A stretch of 61,612 nucleotides of DNA from Stenomitos rutilans HA7619-LM2 (GTDB lineage Bacteria; Cyanobacteriota; Cyanobacteriia; Leptolyngbyales; Leptolyngbyaceae): NCBI GenBank assembly GCA_019358945.1, contig JAHHIE010000040.1, positions 1-61,612 on the forward strand, in the 5' to 3' direction. The notes under the pieces are model-generated. The model was not told the origin of the DNA, did no database searches, and saw only the letters and a list, made by a program, of their open reading frames with translations. This document shows positions 1 to 7,493 of the stretch, piece by piece. The position numbers and the translations under genes are program-made. Each line of letters begins with the position of its first letter. The first letter of the stretch is position 1.

Positions 1-126
1 AATGGGCAACCGCGACGTTGTTTGGATACCACCAGAGCGCGCGAGGCGTTTGGCTTTACGGCACAGGTGGGCTTGGAGGAAGGGTTGCAACGCACCATCA
101 ACTGGTACCGTCAGCACGCAAGTTAG
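1..126 (+). CDS. GDP-L-fucose synthase-like epimerase, C-terminal end (partial)
   Basis: The reading frame is open from the window edge to TAG at 124-126 and gives about 41 residues. The stretch [18 protein letters not shown], followed by [11 protein letters not shown], matches the C-terminus of GDP-L-fucose synthase (GDP-4-keto-6-deoxymannose epimerase/reductase). In that enzyme the GQPRR-x-LD loop binds substrate and the final helix is EGL-x-x-T-I-x-W-Y. The catalytic Tyr/Lys and the NADP-binding Rossmann region lie upstream, outside the window. The enzyme makes GDP-fucose for surface polysaccharide. The family call rests only on the tail; another extended SDR epimerase is less likely. Confidence 0.7.
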   Translation, partial: NGQPRRCLDTTRAREAFGFTAQVGLEEGLQRTINWYRQHAS

Positions 127-383
127 ATAGAACACACGATTAGCTACACGCATAACTGTAAGCAGTCTCTACCCAACTGACATCGCTTCATCAAGCCAGC
201 GATCGCAGGAGCACCCTGATCGCTCTGTAGAAATTGCTCATGAAGATCAGCCAGTGTGTTATTCTCGATCGCCAGTGGAGCGACATTTTAACAACGAGTT
301 TCTTGAGTAGACTTGGTTCTGCGAGTGCGAACTTGCAATTCAGCGCGGATAAGTAACGCAGCGAAAAATCCTTAAACCATTGC
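127..383. other. Intergenic stretch without a recognisable gene
   Basis: This stretch contains GCGATCGC/CGATCG octamers but no convincing reading frame. The minus strand can be read for about 40 codons around 150-283 without a start or a recognisable family, possibly a gene remnant. No terminator or promoter could be assigned. Confidence 0.3.
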
Positions 384-700
384 CTAGTGGTCTGTCAACT
401 TTAATTTTGTGAGTTTCTGAAACCATAACAGCTGTCTAACTAATTTTCCAGAAACGACCGCAGGCCAAAATGCTCTGTTGTCTACTGGAGTGAAAAAGAA
501 CCACAGTCTCTCAAAGATTTAGTTTCCCAAGGCAAGATGGTTGCCTACCAAAGCAAGCACGCTAATATCCTGCTGAACCTTGACATGAAATAGCGTCTTT
601 GTACGAGGCGTTGCCTCCAGCAACGGCGCGTGGTTTAGCCCAACGTTTGGCAGCCACCAGACGCCGCCGCATGGCAGTTTGCTCAACATGGCTGAGAATG
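384..700 (+). pseudogene. Degenerate IS630-family transposase remnant
   Basis: Two collapsed parts of an IS630-type transposase lie side by side. Codons at 483-593 read SLKDLVSQGKMVAYQSKHA and then NILLNLD, the N-terminal region of cyanobacterial IS630 transposases, ending in TAG. From 593 the frame reads ASLYEALPPATARGLAQRL, and after one frameshift near 655 it reads HQTPPHGSLLNMAEN. This is the DDE-domain segment that contains the HGSWLNMAE-type catalytic glutamate motif. The middle of the gene is missing, so this is a deletion derivative and not functional. The sequence CTAGTGGTCTGTCAA at 384-398 resembles an IS630 left terminal repeat at a TA target; I found no matching right end. Confidence 0.6.
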
Positions 701-1102
701 CACGGTCCGCACTGACTCGACAAGCTGATAGCCTGCGTCGGCGGGCGTCACCACTGAAATAAACACCAATGGCTCATCACTATTGTTATAAACCCCATGC
801 ACACAGCCGATCGGTGCAACTACTACATCCCCAGTAGTGATTGGCTGTGTCAGCCCCGTTTGATCCATATAATAGTTCCCATTGCCGCTCAAAATTGTCC
901 AGGTATCTTGTCCATTGGGATGGATATGCGCCGCAATTTTTTGCCCTGGCCTGATACACCAGGCAACCACAACGGCATGATTAGACTCGGTAATGACCGA
1001 TCGAATAGGTTCTCCATCGCATGACTGAAAAAAATCAGCACTATTGAATATCCGATTCGTGCTCATAGATTTAGAACTACTTTCGAGATCTGAATTTTTC
1101 AT
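683..1102 (-). CDS. Cupin-domain protein
   Basis: A single-domain cupin of 139 residues. The first cupin motif is visible as HIHPNGQDTWTILSGNG, with the His and Glu/Gln-type metal ligands, and the second as PIGCVHGVYN; both lie on a small beta-barrel. No further domain is present, so the substrate is unknown. Met13 (base 1066) is an alternative start, because the first 12 residues are Ser-rich and poorly cupin-like. The 3' end overlaps the dead IS630 sequence by about 18 bases, so the last residues may be non-native. It faces the SnoaL-like gene upstream on the same strand, 53 bases away. Confidence 0.75.
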   Translation of the reverse strand: MKNSDLESSSKSMSTNRIFNSADFFQSCDGEPIRSVITESNHAVVVAWCIRPGQKIAAHIHPNGQDTWTILSGNGNYYMDQTGLTQPITTGDVVVAPIGCVHGVYNNSDEPLVFISVVTPADAGYQLVESVRTVHSQPC

Positions 1103-1155
1103 CGATCGACATCACTGTCTCACGGCTAACGTGATGGTCTCTGTCAATCTCGCTT

Positions 1156-1635
1156 CTACACGAATTTCTCAACCAGTTTTGATGCCATACCTTTTAATAT
1201 CGGCGGAAGTAGCGTTGGACCTGGCAAAAAGATAACCCTCAATTGCTGCATCAACTCAAGCGCATCACCCTGTCCCCAATGTTCGACAATTTTTCCATGC
1301 TCCATTCGATCAATGTGCATGATAGATAATTTAATTTGCTTACCTGTTGGTGGAAGACCTTGAAACTCACCGAGATGCGTTGCTGTAAATGTTCCACACG
1401 TCACCACTTTATCCTCTGCTACTATGACCTCGTCAAAGATATGCTGTCCCTGACTGAAAGCTAAATAGAATGACATCCCAAACCGCTTGAATTCTTCTCC
1501 GTCTAATGGCTCTGGCATCCCTGCTATATGAGCAACAAAGTCTGGAGCAAGAAGCGCTAAAGCTTGATCTATCTTGCGATCGTCAAAGGCTTTATAGAAC
1601 TGAAGTACGATCGCCTTGTTTTGTTCAGTTACCAT
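1156..1635 (-). CDS. SnoaL-like / ester-cyclase family protein
   Basis: About 159 residues with the SnoaL/NTF2 fold signature: an N-terminal helix (VLQFYKAFDDRKIDQALALL), the substrate-pocket segment GEFQGLPPTGKQI, and the closing strand IMHIDRMEHGKIVEHWGQGD, typical of the ester-cyclase branch. Such proteins act as small-molecule cyclases, isomerases or hydrolases; the substrate here is unknown. I place the start at the ATG at 1635 because GGAG stands six bases upstream; an in-frame ATG at 1647 overlaps that ribosome-binding site. The C-terminus is about 30 residues longer than the core fold and hydrophobic. Confidence 0.75.
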   Translation of the reverse strand: MVTEQNKAIVLQFYKAFDDRKIDQALALLAPDFVAHIAGMPEPLDGEEFKRFGMSFYLAFSQGQHIFDEVIVAEDKVVTCGTFTATHLGEFQGLPPTGKQIKLSIMHIDRMEHGKIVEHWGQGDALELMQQLRVIFLPGPTLLPPILKGMASKLVEKFV

Positions 1636-1786
1636 ACAAAACTCCATTTTGAGCCAAATTGTACCGCGATCGTCGCCAGCCCCAGTGTCTAGTAACGCTG
1701 AACTACAGCCTCAGACGATACAGGATCATTACCCTCCCGTGCCAACCCTGCAAGCAAGATCGGCACGAACCTCGGCTCATAACCGC

Positions 1787-2290
1787 TTAACCTCTAATAG
1801 GAAGCTGAATTCTTGCAGTACCAATGGGAATATTGCCCCTGGTGCCAACGCGCTTACCCGTAACGCCGTACAGTAAAATGCCATCGTTGACTGAAGTCAT
1901 TCGCACGCCAACAAATTCTACTTGCAAGTAGCCACCAGGCGCTACAGGCTGGTCAAACGTGATCCCTACTTGTGCCTTGCTGTCATTAATTTTTGCACTC
2001 ACCTCTTTGCCCGTTTGGTCAACGACCCGAACGCGATCGTAGCGTTCCATCTGGGAAGGAATAGCAATTTGTAAGTCTTCTAACGTCATACCAATCACCG
2101 CAACGCGAATGAATTGGGTGCTGCCCAGAAGCCCAGAGTTTGTAATGATGGGCGCACTAAAATTAAAGATCATTGACGATGGTTCAGACTGTGCAATTTC
2201 TGCCTGCACTCTGTTTGCCTGTTGCGCTGTGGCGGCAGTTGCTGTTGTGAGCAATAAGGCTGTCAAACCACTATAAAGTAACCCTTTCAT
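1787..2290 (-). CDS. DUF2808 exported protein
   Basis: 167 residues with a cleavable signal peptide (hydrophobic residues 5-20, AxA-type end near TAQQA). The mature part has the features of the cyanobacterial DUF2808 family: an N-terminal strand (MIFNFSAPIITNSG), a central region with AVIGMTLEDLQIAIP, and a C-terminal APGGYLQVEFVGVRM segment, giving a predicted all-beta extracytoplasmic domain. Its function is not known; the family occurs almost only in cyanobacteria. A GAGG lies just upstream of the ATG. It is probably monocistronic: the next gene upstream is divergent and 526 bases away. Confidence 0.75.
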   Translation of the reverse strand: MKGLLYSGLTALLLTTATAATAQQANRVQAEIAQSEPSSMIFNFSAPIITNSGLLGSTQFIRVAVIGMTLEDLQIAIPSQMERYDRVRVVDQTGKEVSAKINDSKAQVGITFDQPVAPGGYLQVEFVGVRMTSVNDGILLYGVTGKRVGTRGNIPIGTARIQLPIRG

Positions 2291-2816
2291 CTGGAAGCCT
2301 CAAAACGAATGGAACAATTTGATGTGCCCTTTGGCTTGAACGGTGTCAGGAGCCAACAAAAACAGCTTGACTGACTTTTATGAGAAAGAACTGACCAGCC
2401 AATGAATGTAGACTAAGAAGATAAAGCTAAAAAAGTCATTTATCAACAACCATGAAATCGATCGAATTAGACTGACTGCAATCAAGTTGTTGAGTACGGT
2501 CATGAATCTCACTCGATTTGAATTGATTGGTTTTGAACCATAGCCTTGATCAAAGCTTGCTATTGGCCGATGCAGGCGCAAATTGTTAGCCGCACGTTGA
2601 TCATGAATCTAAATAATCGTCTAAGCAATTCTGTAAACAATCGTTTGAGATCTACACTGGTGATACTAATTTCAGCAAAAGCTACGATTTAACTCAGGAA
2701 AAACTCATTCTTTGTAAATGATTTCGCTTAGAGTAAAGCGATAGCGCGATCGACCGCGTAACACTCATCGACGAGCAAGGCATCGGCATTGCCTTGACTG
2801 CCCCAGGAGAGACGGG
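2291..2816. other. Divergent intergenic region between the DUF2808 gene and the response regulator
   Basis: This 526-bp region is AT-rich and must hold the promoters of two divergent genes. A 67-codon minus-strand frame at 2378-2581 has no coding character. The word GGCCGATGCAGGCGCA at about 2563 recurs near 7427 upstream of the Lys/Ala-rich protein gene; its role is unknown. No confident -35/-10 pair was assigned. Confidence 0.35.
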
Positions 2817-3494
2817 ATGAAAGCACATATTCTTTTAGTTGAAGACGAAATTAAACTAGCTCGCTTTGTTGAACTGGAGTTAAGCAGTGAAGGGTATCGA
2901 GTGAGTGTCGCTCATGATGGCATGTCGGGGCTGTCGCTAGCGCGAGAATCGGAGCCAGATTTAGCGATTTTGGATTGGATGCTGCCGGGTTTGACGGGAG
3001 TAGAACTCTGTCGGCGGTTACGCGCTACGGGCAGTAAAGTACCCGTTATTTTGCTCACCGCACGGGATGAAGTGGGCGATCGTGTCACAGGCTTAGATGC
3101 TGGGGCTGATGACTATGTTGTTAAACCCTTTAGCATTGAAGAACTGCTGGCGCGGATTCGTGCCCATTTGCGGCGTACTCAAGAGGCGGACGAAGATGTT
3201 TTGCAGTTTGAAGACTTGAGCCTAAACCGTCGCACCCGTGAAGTTCGCCGCGCGCAGCGATCGATTGACCTGACTGCAAAAGAGTTTGATTTATTAGAAT
3301 ATTTGCTCAACCATCCCCGTCAGGTCTATACCCGCGATCAAATTCTTGAAAAAGTCTGGGGTTACGACTTCATGGGCGACTCAAATATTATTGAAGTCTA
3401 TGTCCGCTACCTGCGCCTGAAATTAGAAGAACAAGGTGAAAAGCGGTTGATTCATACTGTGCGCGGTGTTGGCTATGCACTTAGGGAGCAATAA
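2817..3494 (+). CDS. OmpR/PhoB-family two-component response regulator
   Basis: 225 residues. The receiver domain (about 1-120) has the acidic pair Glu9/Asp10, the phosphoacceptor Asp53 in ILDWMLPG, Thr81 and Lys103 in YVVKPF, all intact. The winged-helix DNA-binding domain (about 130-225) has the typical LTAKEFDLLEYLLNHP, EKVWGYDF and VRYLRLKLE segments and ends in TVRGVGYAL. It should be a phosphorylation-controlled transcription factor. No histidine kinase gene adjoins it, so its partner is encoded elsewhere. The downstream peroxiredoxin gene starts 3 bases after its stop, suggesting co-transcription and a possible link to oxidative or cold stress. I cannot match it to a named cyanobacterial regulator. 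Confidence 0.9.
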   Translation: MKAHILLVEDEIKLARFVELELSSEGYRVSVAHDGMSGLSLARESEPDLAILDWMLPGLTGVELCRRLRATGSKVPVILLTARDEVGDRVTGLDAGADDYVVKPFSIEELLARIRAHLRRTQEADEDVLQFEDLSLNRRTREVRRAQRSIDLTAKEFDLLEYLLNHPRQVYTRDQILEKVWGYDFMGDSNIIEVYVRYLRLKLEEQGEKRLIHTVRGVGYALREQ

Positions 3495-3496
3495 GC

Positions 3497-4324
3497 ATGA
3501 CCACAATTCAGGTAGGCGATCGCTTTCCCGATGTGACATTACCCAATCATCAAAAAGAACCTACTCAGCTTTCCCAGTTCACCCAGCCAGGGCTAATGGA
3601 TCAACACCTTGGTTTTTTGGATGGGGTTCCCTTAATTGTGGTGTTTTACCGGGGGTTCTTCTGCCCGCGCGATCGTCAACAATTTCGTCAACTGGTGCAG
3701 TTTCAAGACGAATTGATGGTTAACTATGGCAAGCTCGTGGCGATCGGCGCTGATCCGCCCCCGGTGCAAGCGGCGTTTCGCGCAGGCTTAGGGGCACAAT
3801 GGCCGTTTTTAGCAGATGAACAGCGGTCACTCATCAAACAAATCAAGATTCTGGACGAAACAGAAGGGGAGTATGCCTATCGCGCCCAACCTTATACGTT
3901 TATCCTTCGTTCTGACCTCAGCATCTACAAAATCTACAATGGTTGGTTTTTTGTGGGACGACCGACCCTTGAGGAGTTGCGGCACGATCTGCGGACATTA
4001 ATGTCACAGCGATCGGATTACCGCTACGAAGCCTACAACACCCCACAGGTAAAGCAGATTCGTATTCCACAGCAGACCTGGGCCGATGGCGCTCCACCTT
4101 TAGGCTCAAATGGGCTACCCGTTGCGCAAGGCACAATCCGCTGGTTTGATCTGCCATCTGGCAATGGTGAGATCGCCAGAGATGACACTGGAGATAACAT
4201 CTTCTTCAACTTCACGGCCATTCCTGGAGAAGGCTACCGCACTGTGAAGCCAGGAAACCGCGTGAAGTTTGAATTGGTTGAAAACAGCACAGGCTTAACT
4301 GCGCGTAACGTCCAGACAGAATGA
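3497..4324 (+). CDS. Peroxiredoxin-like (AhpC/TSA) protein fused to a cold-shock-like domain
   Basis: 275 residues in two domains. Residues 1-175 form a thioredoxin-fold AhpC/TSA domain (VGDRFPDVTLPN at the start, LIVVFYRGFFCPRDR at the active site, then VAIGADPP). Cys56 is the only cysteine in the protein, so any peroxidase activity would be of the 1-Cys type and need an external reductant. Residues about 212-275 form an OB-fold cold-shock-like domain: GTIRWFDLPSGNGEIARDD, NIFFNFTAI, and VKFELVENSTGLTARNVQ. In classical cold-shock proteins this fold binds single-stranded nucleic acid. The gene follows the response regulator after 3 bases. The substrate of the redox domain and any nucleic acid target are unknown. 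Confidence 0.8.
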   Translation: MTTIQVGDRFPDVTLPNHQKEPTQLSQFTQPGLMDQHLGFLDGVPLIVVFYRGFFCPRDRQQFRQLVQFQDELMVNYGKLVAIGADPPPVQAAFRAGLGAQWPFLADEQRSLIKQIKILDETEGEYAYRAQPYTFILRSDLSIYKIYNGWFFVGRPTLEELRHDLRTLMSQRSDYRYEAYNTPQVKQIRIPQQTWADGAPPLGSNGLPVAQGTIRWFDLPSGNGEIARDDTGDNIFFNFTAIPGEGYRTVKPGNRVKFELVENSTGLTARNVQTE

Positions 4325-4365
4325 GTTAAAAGCCAGCGATCGCGCCTTGTTGCGTCAACCACGTG

Positions 4366-4662
4366 CTACCACTTGTCGTAGGCTTGCGACATGTTTTTCC
4401 ACGGAGCCTTACCGTCGGTGACCATCTGTTGTAAGGCTTGAGGCACACGACTGACTTGATGGACGATTTGATCGGGACTCACACCAAACAGTACGATCAA
4501 AACCAGTGCGGCAATGAGGCCGATCGCCGCGATCGAAAACGCAGCGCGAAAGGTGGCTTGCACAAGGGTCAAAAGCCAGCTAAAGAGCGGGATGGCAAGC
4601 AAAATCGCTATGAGGAGCACGACCAGATTGAGCGGTTCGCGCATTAATTCATTCATCATCAT
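4366..4662 (-). CDS. Small membrane protein of unknown function
   Basis: 98 residues with two strongly hydrophobic segments (about 13-33 and 40-62), followed by a soluble tail of about 35 residues ending in KNMSQAYDKW. AGAGG stands five bases upstream of the first of three successive Met codons. It lies 21 bases downstream of the DUF4079 gene on the same strand and is probably its last co-transcribed partner. I do not recognise the family. Confidence 0.6.
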   Translation of the reverse strand: MMMNELMREPLNLVVLLIAILLAIPLFSWLLTLVQATFRAAFSIAAIGLIAALVLIVLFGVSPDQIVHQVSRVPQALQQMVTDGKAPWKNMSQAYDKW

Positions 4663-4683
4663 TGAACCTCTCAGGGCAACCCG

Positions 4684-5217
4684 TTACGCCGTTTTAAGCA
4701 TCTCACCGATCATTTTTTGAACGATTTGTAACCCTGTAACCGCTTGCGCGAGAAAGCAGCCCAGCACCAGGGACGTAAAGGTAATGTGCAACAGCCTTGC
4801 CCACTCTTTACCCTGGAGCATCAACGGCACAAAGATGGCAGCCAGCGCGGCAAAGCAAATGGTACTCAGGCCAACGACCAAATGTGGGCTGACAAACAGC
4901 TTGTGGTAAAGCAGATAGGTTGCTGTCATGCCGCCCACCGTGCCAATCACCCAAACGGCTAACAGCACTGCACCCCATTGAAAGTGCCGCTGATTGTATT
5001 TTGCTTTAATCATCTGCTTGCGGGCCTCCGCATCAGCACTGCGGGTACGCCGAACGAGAATGCCCAGGTAAAGGGCATAGAGCGTTGCCGCTAACGCACC
5101 CAGCATGAGCACCGGGTGCGCAAACGAAATAATCGCCTTTAAGAATGGTGAGAACTCAGTGTTCATGGGTTGTGGCGCAATCAGATGAGCCAGTTGAGTT
5201 GAGACAAAAGAAACCAT
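4684..5217 (-). CDS. DUF4079 family membrane protein
   Basis: 177 residues with four or five predicted transmembrane helices (about 30-50, 80-102, 112-130, 142-165). The segments FAHPVLMLGALAATLYALYLG, with an internal His, and HFQWGAVLLAVWVIGTVGGM, with the pattern of a His per helix, fit DUF4079, a cyanobacterial/plastid family related to haem-binding four-helix membrane proteins. Haem binding is only inferred from the helix histidines. It starts 4 bases after the stop of the upstream LTxxQ protein gene, so the two are probably translated from one mRNA. An internal Met at position 18 is an alternative start. Confidence 0.7.
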   Translation of the reverse strand: MVSFVSTQLAHLIAPQPMNTEFSPFLKAIISFAHPVLMLGALAATLYALYLGILVRRTRSADAEARKQMIKAKYNQRHFQWGAVLLAVWVIGTVGGMTATYLLYHKLFVSPHLVVGLSTICFAALAAIFVPLMLQGKEWARLLHITFTSLVLGCFLAQAVTGLQIVQKMIGEMLKTA

Positions 5218-5221
5218 TGCG

Positions 5222-5836
5222 TCAGTCTGCTACTTTGCTCTCGATCGCGTTGAGCGCTTCAGTCGCTTTCTCAGCGGTTGGGGCTGGTGCGGCTTTAGTA
5301 GCAGCCTTCTCTTGCGCCAGCTTCATTTTGGCGTTAATTTTTTGGCTAATCGCTTCTGGCGTAGGCATCATAGCTCCTTTGTCCTTTGCCATTTGCATTT
5401 TGGCGTTGATCTTGTCGCTGATGGCTTCAGGCGTGGGCATAAAGTCTTTCTTAGAGAAAAGCCCCTTCTTTTGCTCCGGGGTCAGCGAGGCAAAGATATC
5501 CTTTTTGGGAAGGGATTTGAACACCGTTGCCAGCCTGGTTTTTTGATCGGTGGAAAGCGTGATTTTTTTGAATGCTTTGCGGAGGCTGACTTTTGCGTCC
5601 ACAATCTCAGTCTGAAGTCGATCGCGCTGTTCGGGACTCAAAATACTCTCAAACTGGGGCAAAATCTGCTCTCTCACCTGCTCAATCAATTTTTCAGGAG
5701 AGGCAGTCGTTTCAGCACCCAGAAGGGTTGGCACAAAGCTCGTTGTCAAGGGCTGTGCCTGAGCAAAGCCAGCAACCCCTAAAAGGCTCAGCGCCAAGAC
5801 AGCACAGGCTGCAAGTGTCACAAAAAAGCGTTTCAT
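5222..5836 (-). CDS. Periplasmic protein with LTxxQ-like motifs and an internal tandem repeat
   Basis: 204 residues. The N-terminus is a clear signal peptide ending in GFAQAQP. The mature helical part has three LTxxQ-like motifs (ILSPEQRDRL, LSTDQKTRL, LTPEQKKGL), a pattern seen in Spy/CpxP-type periplasmic proteins. It then has two tandem copies of about 23 residues, each beginning MPTPEAIS and containing KINAKM, followed by an Ala/Pro/Lys-rich tail. Such proteins act as periplasmic chaperones or stress sensors; that role here is inferred from the motif only. AAGGAG lies just upstream of the ATG. It heads the likely operon with the DUF4079 and small membrane protein genes. Confidence 0.65.
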   Translation of the reverse strand: MKRFFVTLAACAVLALSLLGVAGFAQAQPLTTSFVPTLLGAETTASPEKLIEQVREQILPQFESILSPEQRDRLQTEIVDAKVSLRKAFKKITLSTDQKTRLATVFKSLPKKDIFASLTPEQKKGLFSKKDFMPTPEAISDKINAKMQMAKDKGAMMPTPEAISQKINAKMKLAQEKAATKAAPAPTAEKATEALNAIESKVAD

Positions 5837-5880
5837 TAAGATTCTCCTTAAACGTTAAACCACCACCCGTTCAGCCGCCT

Positions 5881-6675
5881 TCAATGGTTTTCTAAGCCTG
5901 GTGCTGGCGTATGCTCGACATAAGCCGCGATCGCCAGGGCAGAAATCACCAGCAACGGAAAGGCCAGACTCCACCACGACTCTGACAGCAAGACAAAAAA
6001 GGCGGCGGCAAACCCACCCAGCGCAAAGCCTGCAATGACTGGTATGAAGCGGCTCATGCGCTCTAACGCTTCTGCCGCTTCTTGTTTAGTCAGTTCGCTG
6101 GGTGAGCGCGATAGCTTCGCGGTTGCAAACTGCACCAGGTCGATCGTCAGTTGAGTGGTATTGCCCGTCATCACCGTCGTGGGAATGTAGCTCTTAAACA
6201 CGCCTTTGGCTTCTTTCATCAGCGCATTTTGAATCGCCATTGCCACCACACCTGCCATGCCGATCGGCAGAATGTATTCTTCCTGCACGTCCAGCAGTAA
6301 CGCTGGAGAGAGTTGCGTACCGATGATCAAAAAGATGCCCAGCGCGATCGCTTCTGCCGTGAGCAACACAGCAAACACAGACCACTGCTTGTGACGGGCA
6401 TACCGTGCCAACAGCGACGTTAACGCCACCGTCAGCATAAAAGTCGGCAGCATTAAGAGCCGGGTAATGGTCGTACCTTCATCGGATGCCACAAACGATG
6501 ACCCTGCAAGGGCAATGTTGCCGGTCACATGAGCGGTAAAAATGCCAAACAAGATAATAAAGGCGGACGTATCCACAAACCCAGCGACCCAGCTTAACAA
6601 GAAGCCTGCGGGGCCATCACTGATGAGATACCCGGATAGGCTAAACGGTGATTCATGACGTGGAACTACAGTCAT
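5881..6675 (-). CDS. YoaK-like DUF1275 membrane protein
   Basis: 264 residues from the preferred start. It has five or six transmembrane helices and the DUF1275 signature: GFVDTSAFIILFGIFTAHVTGN near the N-terminus, AIQNALMKEAKG in the middle, and TTVMTGNTTQLTIDL. The family is a widespread, poorly characterised group of inner-membrane proteins. An ATG at 6789 opens the same frame, but the ATG at 6675 has GAGGGAG directly upstream and gives the usual family N-terminus, so I chose it; the extra 38 residues would be atypical. The gene lies 44 bases upstream of the LTxxQ protein and may share its transcript. Confidence 0.8.
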   Translation of the reverse strand: MTVVPRHESPFSLSGYLISDGPAGFLLSWVAGFVDTSAFIILFGIFTAHVTGNIALAGSSFVASDEGTTITRLLMLPTFMLTVALTSLLARYARHKQWSVFAVLLTAEAIALGIFLIIGTQLSPALLLDVQEEYILPIGMAGVVAMAIQNALMKEAKGVFKSYIPTTVMTGNTTQLTIDLVQFATAKLSRSPSELTKQEAAEALERMSRFIPVIAGFALGGFAAAFFVLLSESWWSLAFPLLVISALAIAAYVEHTPAPGLENH

Positions 6676-6869
6676 CGCTCCCTCTCGAAATTCAGGCTTT
6701 GTGCAAATGCAGGCTTTAATCAGTTGAGACCGTTGCTTTGGTGCTGTCCACTCAACAGACAAACTAGCCCCACTCACTGAACCATTCACAGGTAAGCATT
6801 CAGCGAGTGAGGCCGCTTTAACGGCGGAGCCTGTTCCAGTGCCAAACGATGATTGACAGCATACTGAAA

Positions 6870-7379
6870 CTAGGACTTCGCTTCTGTGTCAACCTTAGCG
6901 GTTTCCGCTTCCTTGGCTTTTTGGGCTTCTAGCTTAGCGGCTTCCTTGGCTTTTTTGGCTTCTAGCTTAGCAGCCTCTTTTGCCTTTTTCGCTTCAGCCT
7001 TAGCGGTTTCCTTCTTGGCTTTTTCCGCTTCTTTCAGCTTCTTGGCCTCCAGCTTAGCGGCTTCTTTTACCTTTTTCGCTTCGGCTTTCTCCGCTTCTTT
7101 TAGCTTTTTGGCTTCCACCTTAAGCGCGTCCTCGGCAGCTTCCTTGGCCGCTTCAGGATCGGCTGCGGCTGCGGCTGCGTCTACTTCAGGATCAGCCACT
7201 ACAGCGGCATCCGCTAAAAGAACAGCCAGTTCACCAGCGCTGCTGCTGAGTGGAGTGAGCGCGATCGCGGGCTGTGTTGCAACGTTGGGATAGTCTACAA
7301 CCGCACTAAACAACAGCACCAACGACAGCGCTAGAGCGCTAAACCGACGGGTAAGAAACTTGAGCATTGCTCTCTCCAT
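6870..7379 (-). CDS. Exported Lys/Ala/Glu-rich helical-repeat protein
   Basis: 169 residues. It has an N-terminal signal or anchor segment (ALALSLVLLFSAVV), a short linker rich in Ala and Asp, and from about residue 80 a low-complexity helix made of variants of EAAKLEAKKAKE and EAEKAKKE repeated to the C-terminus. The periodicity suggests one long charged helix, comparable in composition to the TolA spacer but without the TolA C-terminal domain. Homology cannot be inferred from such sequence. A role as an envelope spacer or polyanion binder is only a guess. Two in-frame starts lie close together (MERAM); GAGAG lies near the second. Confidence 0.6.
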   Translation of the reverse strand: MERAMLKFLTRRFSALALSLVLLFSAVVDYPNVATQPAIALTPLSSSAGELAVLLADAAVVADPEVDAAAAAADPEAAKEAAEDALKVEAKKLKEAEKAEAKKVKEAAKLEAKKLKEAEKAKKETAKAEAKKAKEAAKLEAKKAKEAAKLEAQKAKEAETAKVDTEAKS

Positions 7380-7493
7380 TCTTTAAAGGATGACTACTAT
7401 TGATCATGCATTGATCAGGGTTAACGGCCGATGCAGGCGCACCGATGACAACTTACAAAGCATAAGGGTCAAACGAACGCCTGAGCAAAGCCC

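Noticed and set aside
2378-2581. 67-codon minus-strand frame between DUF2808 and response regulator genes
   Set aside because: AT-rich, no ribosome-binding site, no recognisable domain, and it occupies the divergent promoter region.
6886-7293. Ala/Ser/Phe-rich plus-strand frame of 135 codons
   Set aside because: It is the antisense shadow of the Lys/Ala repeat gene; its composition follows from the repeat.
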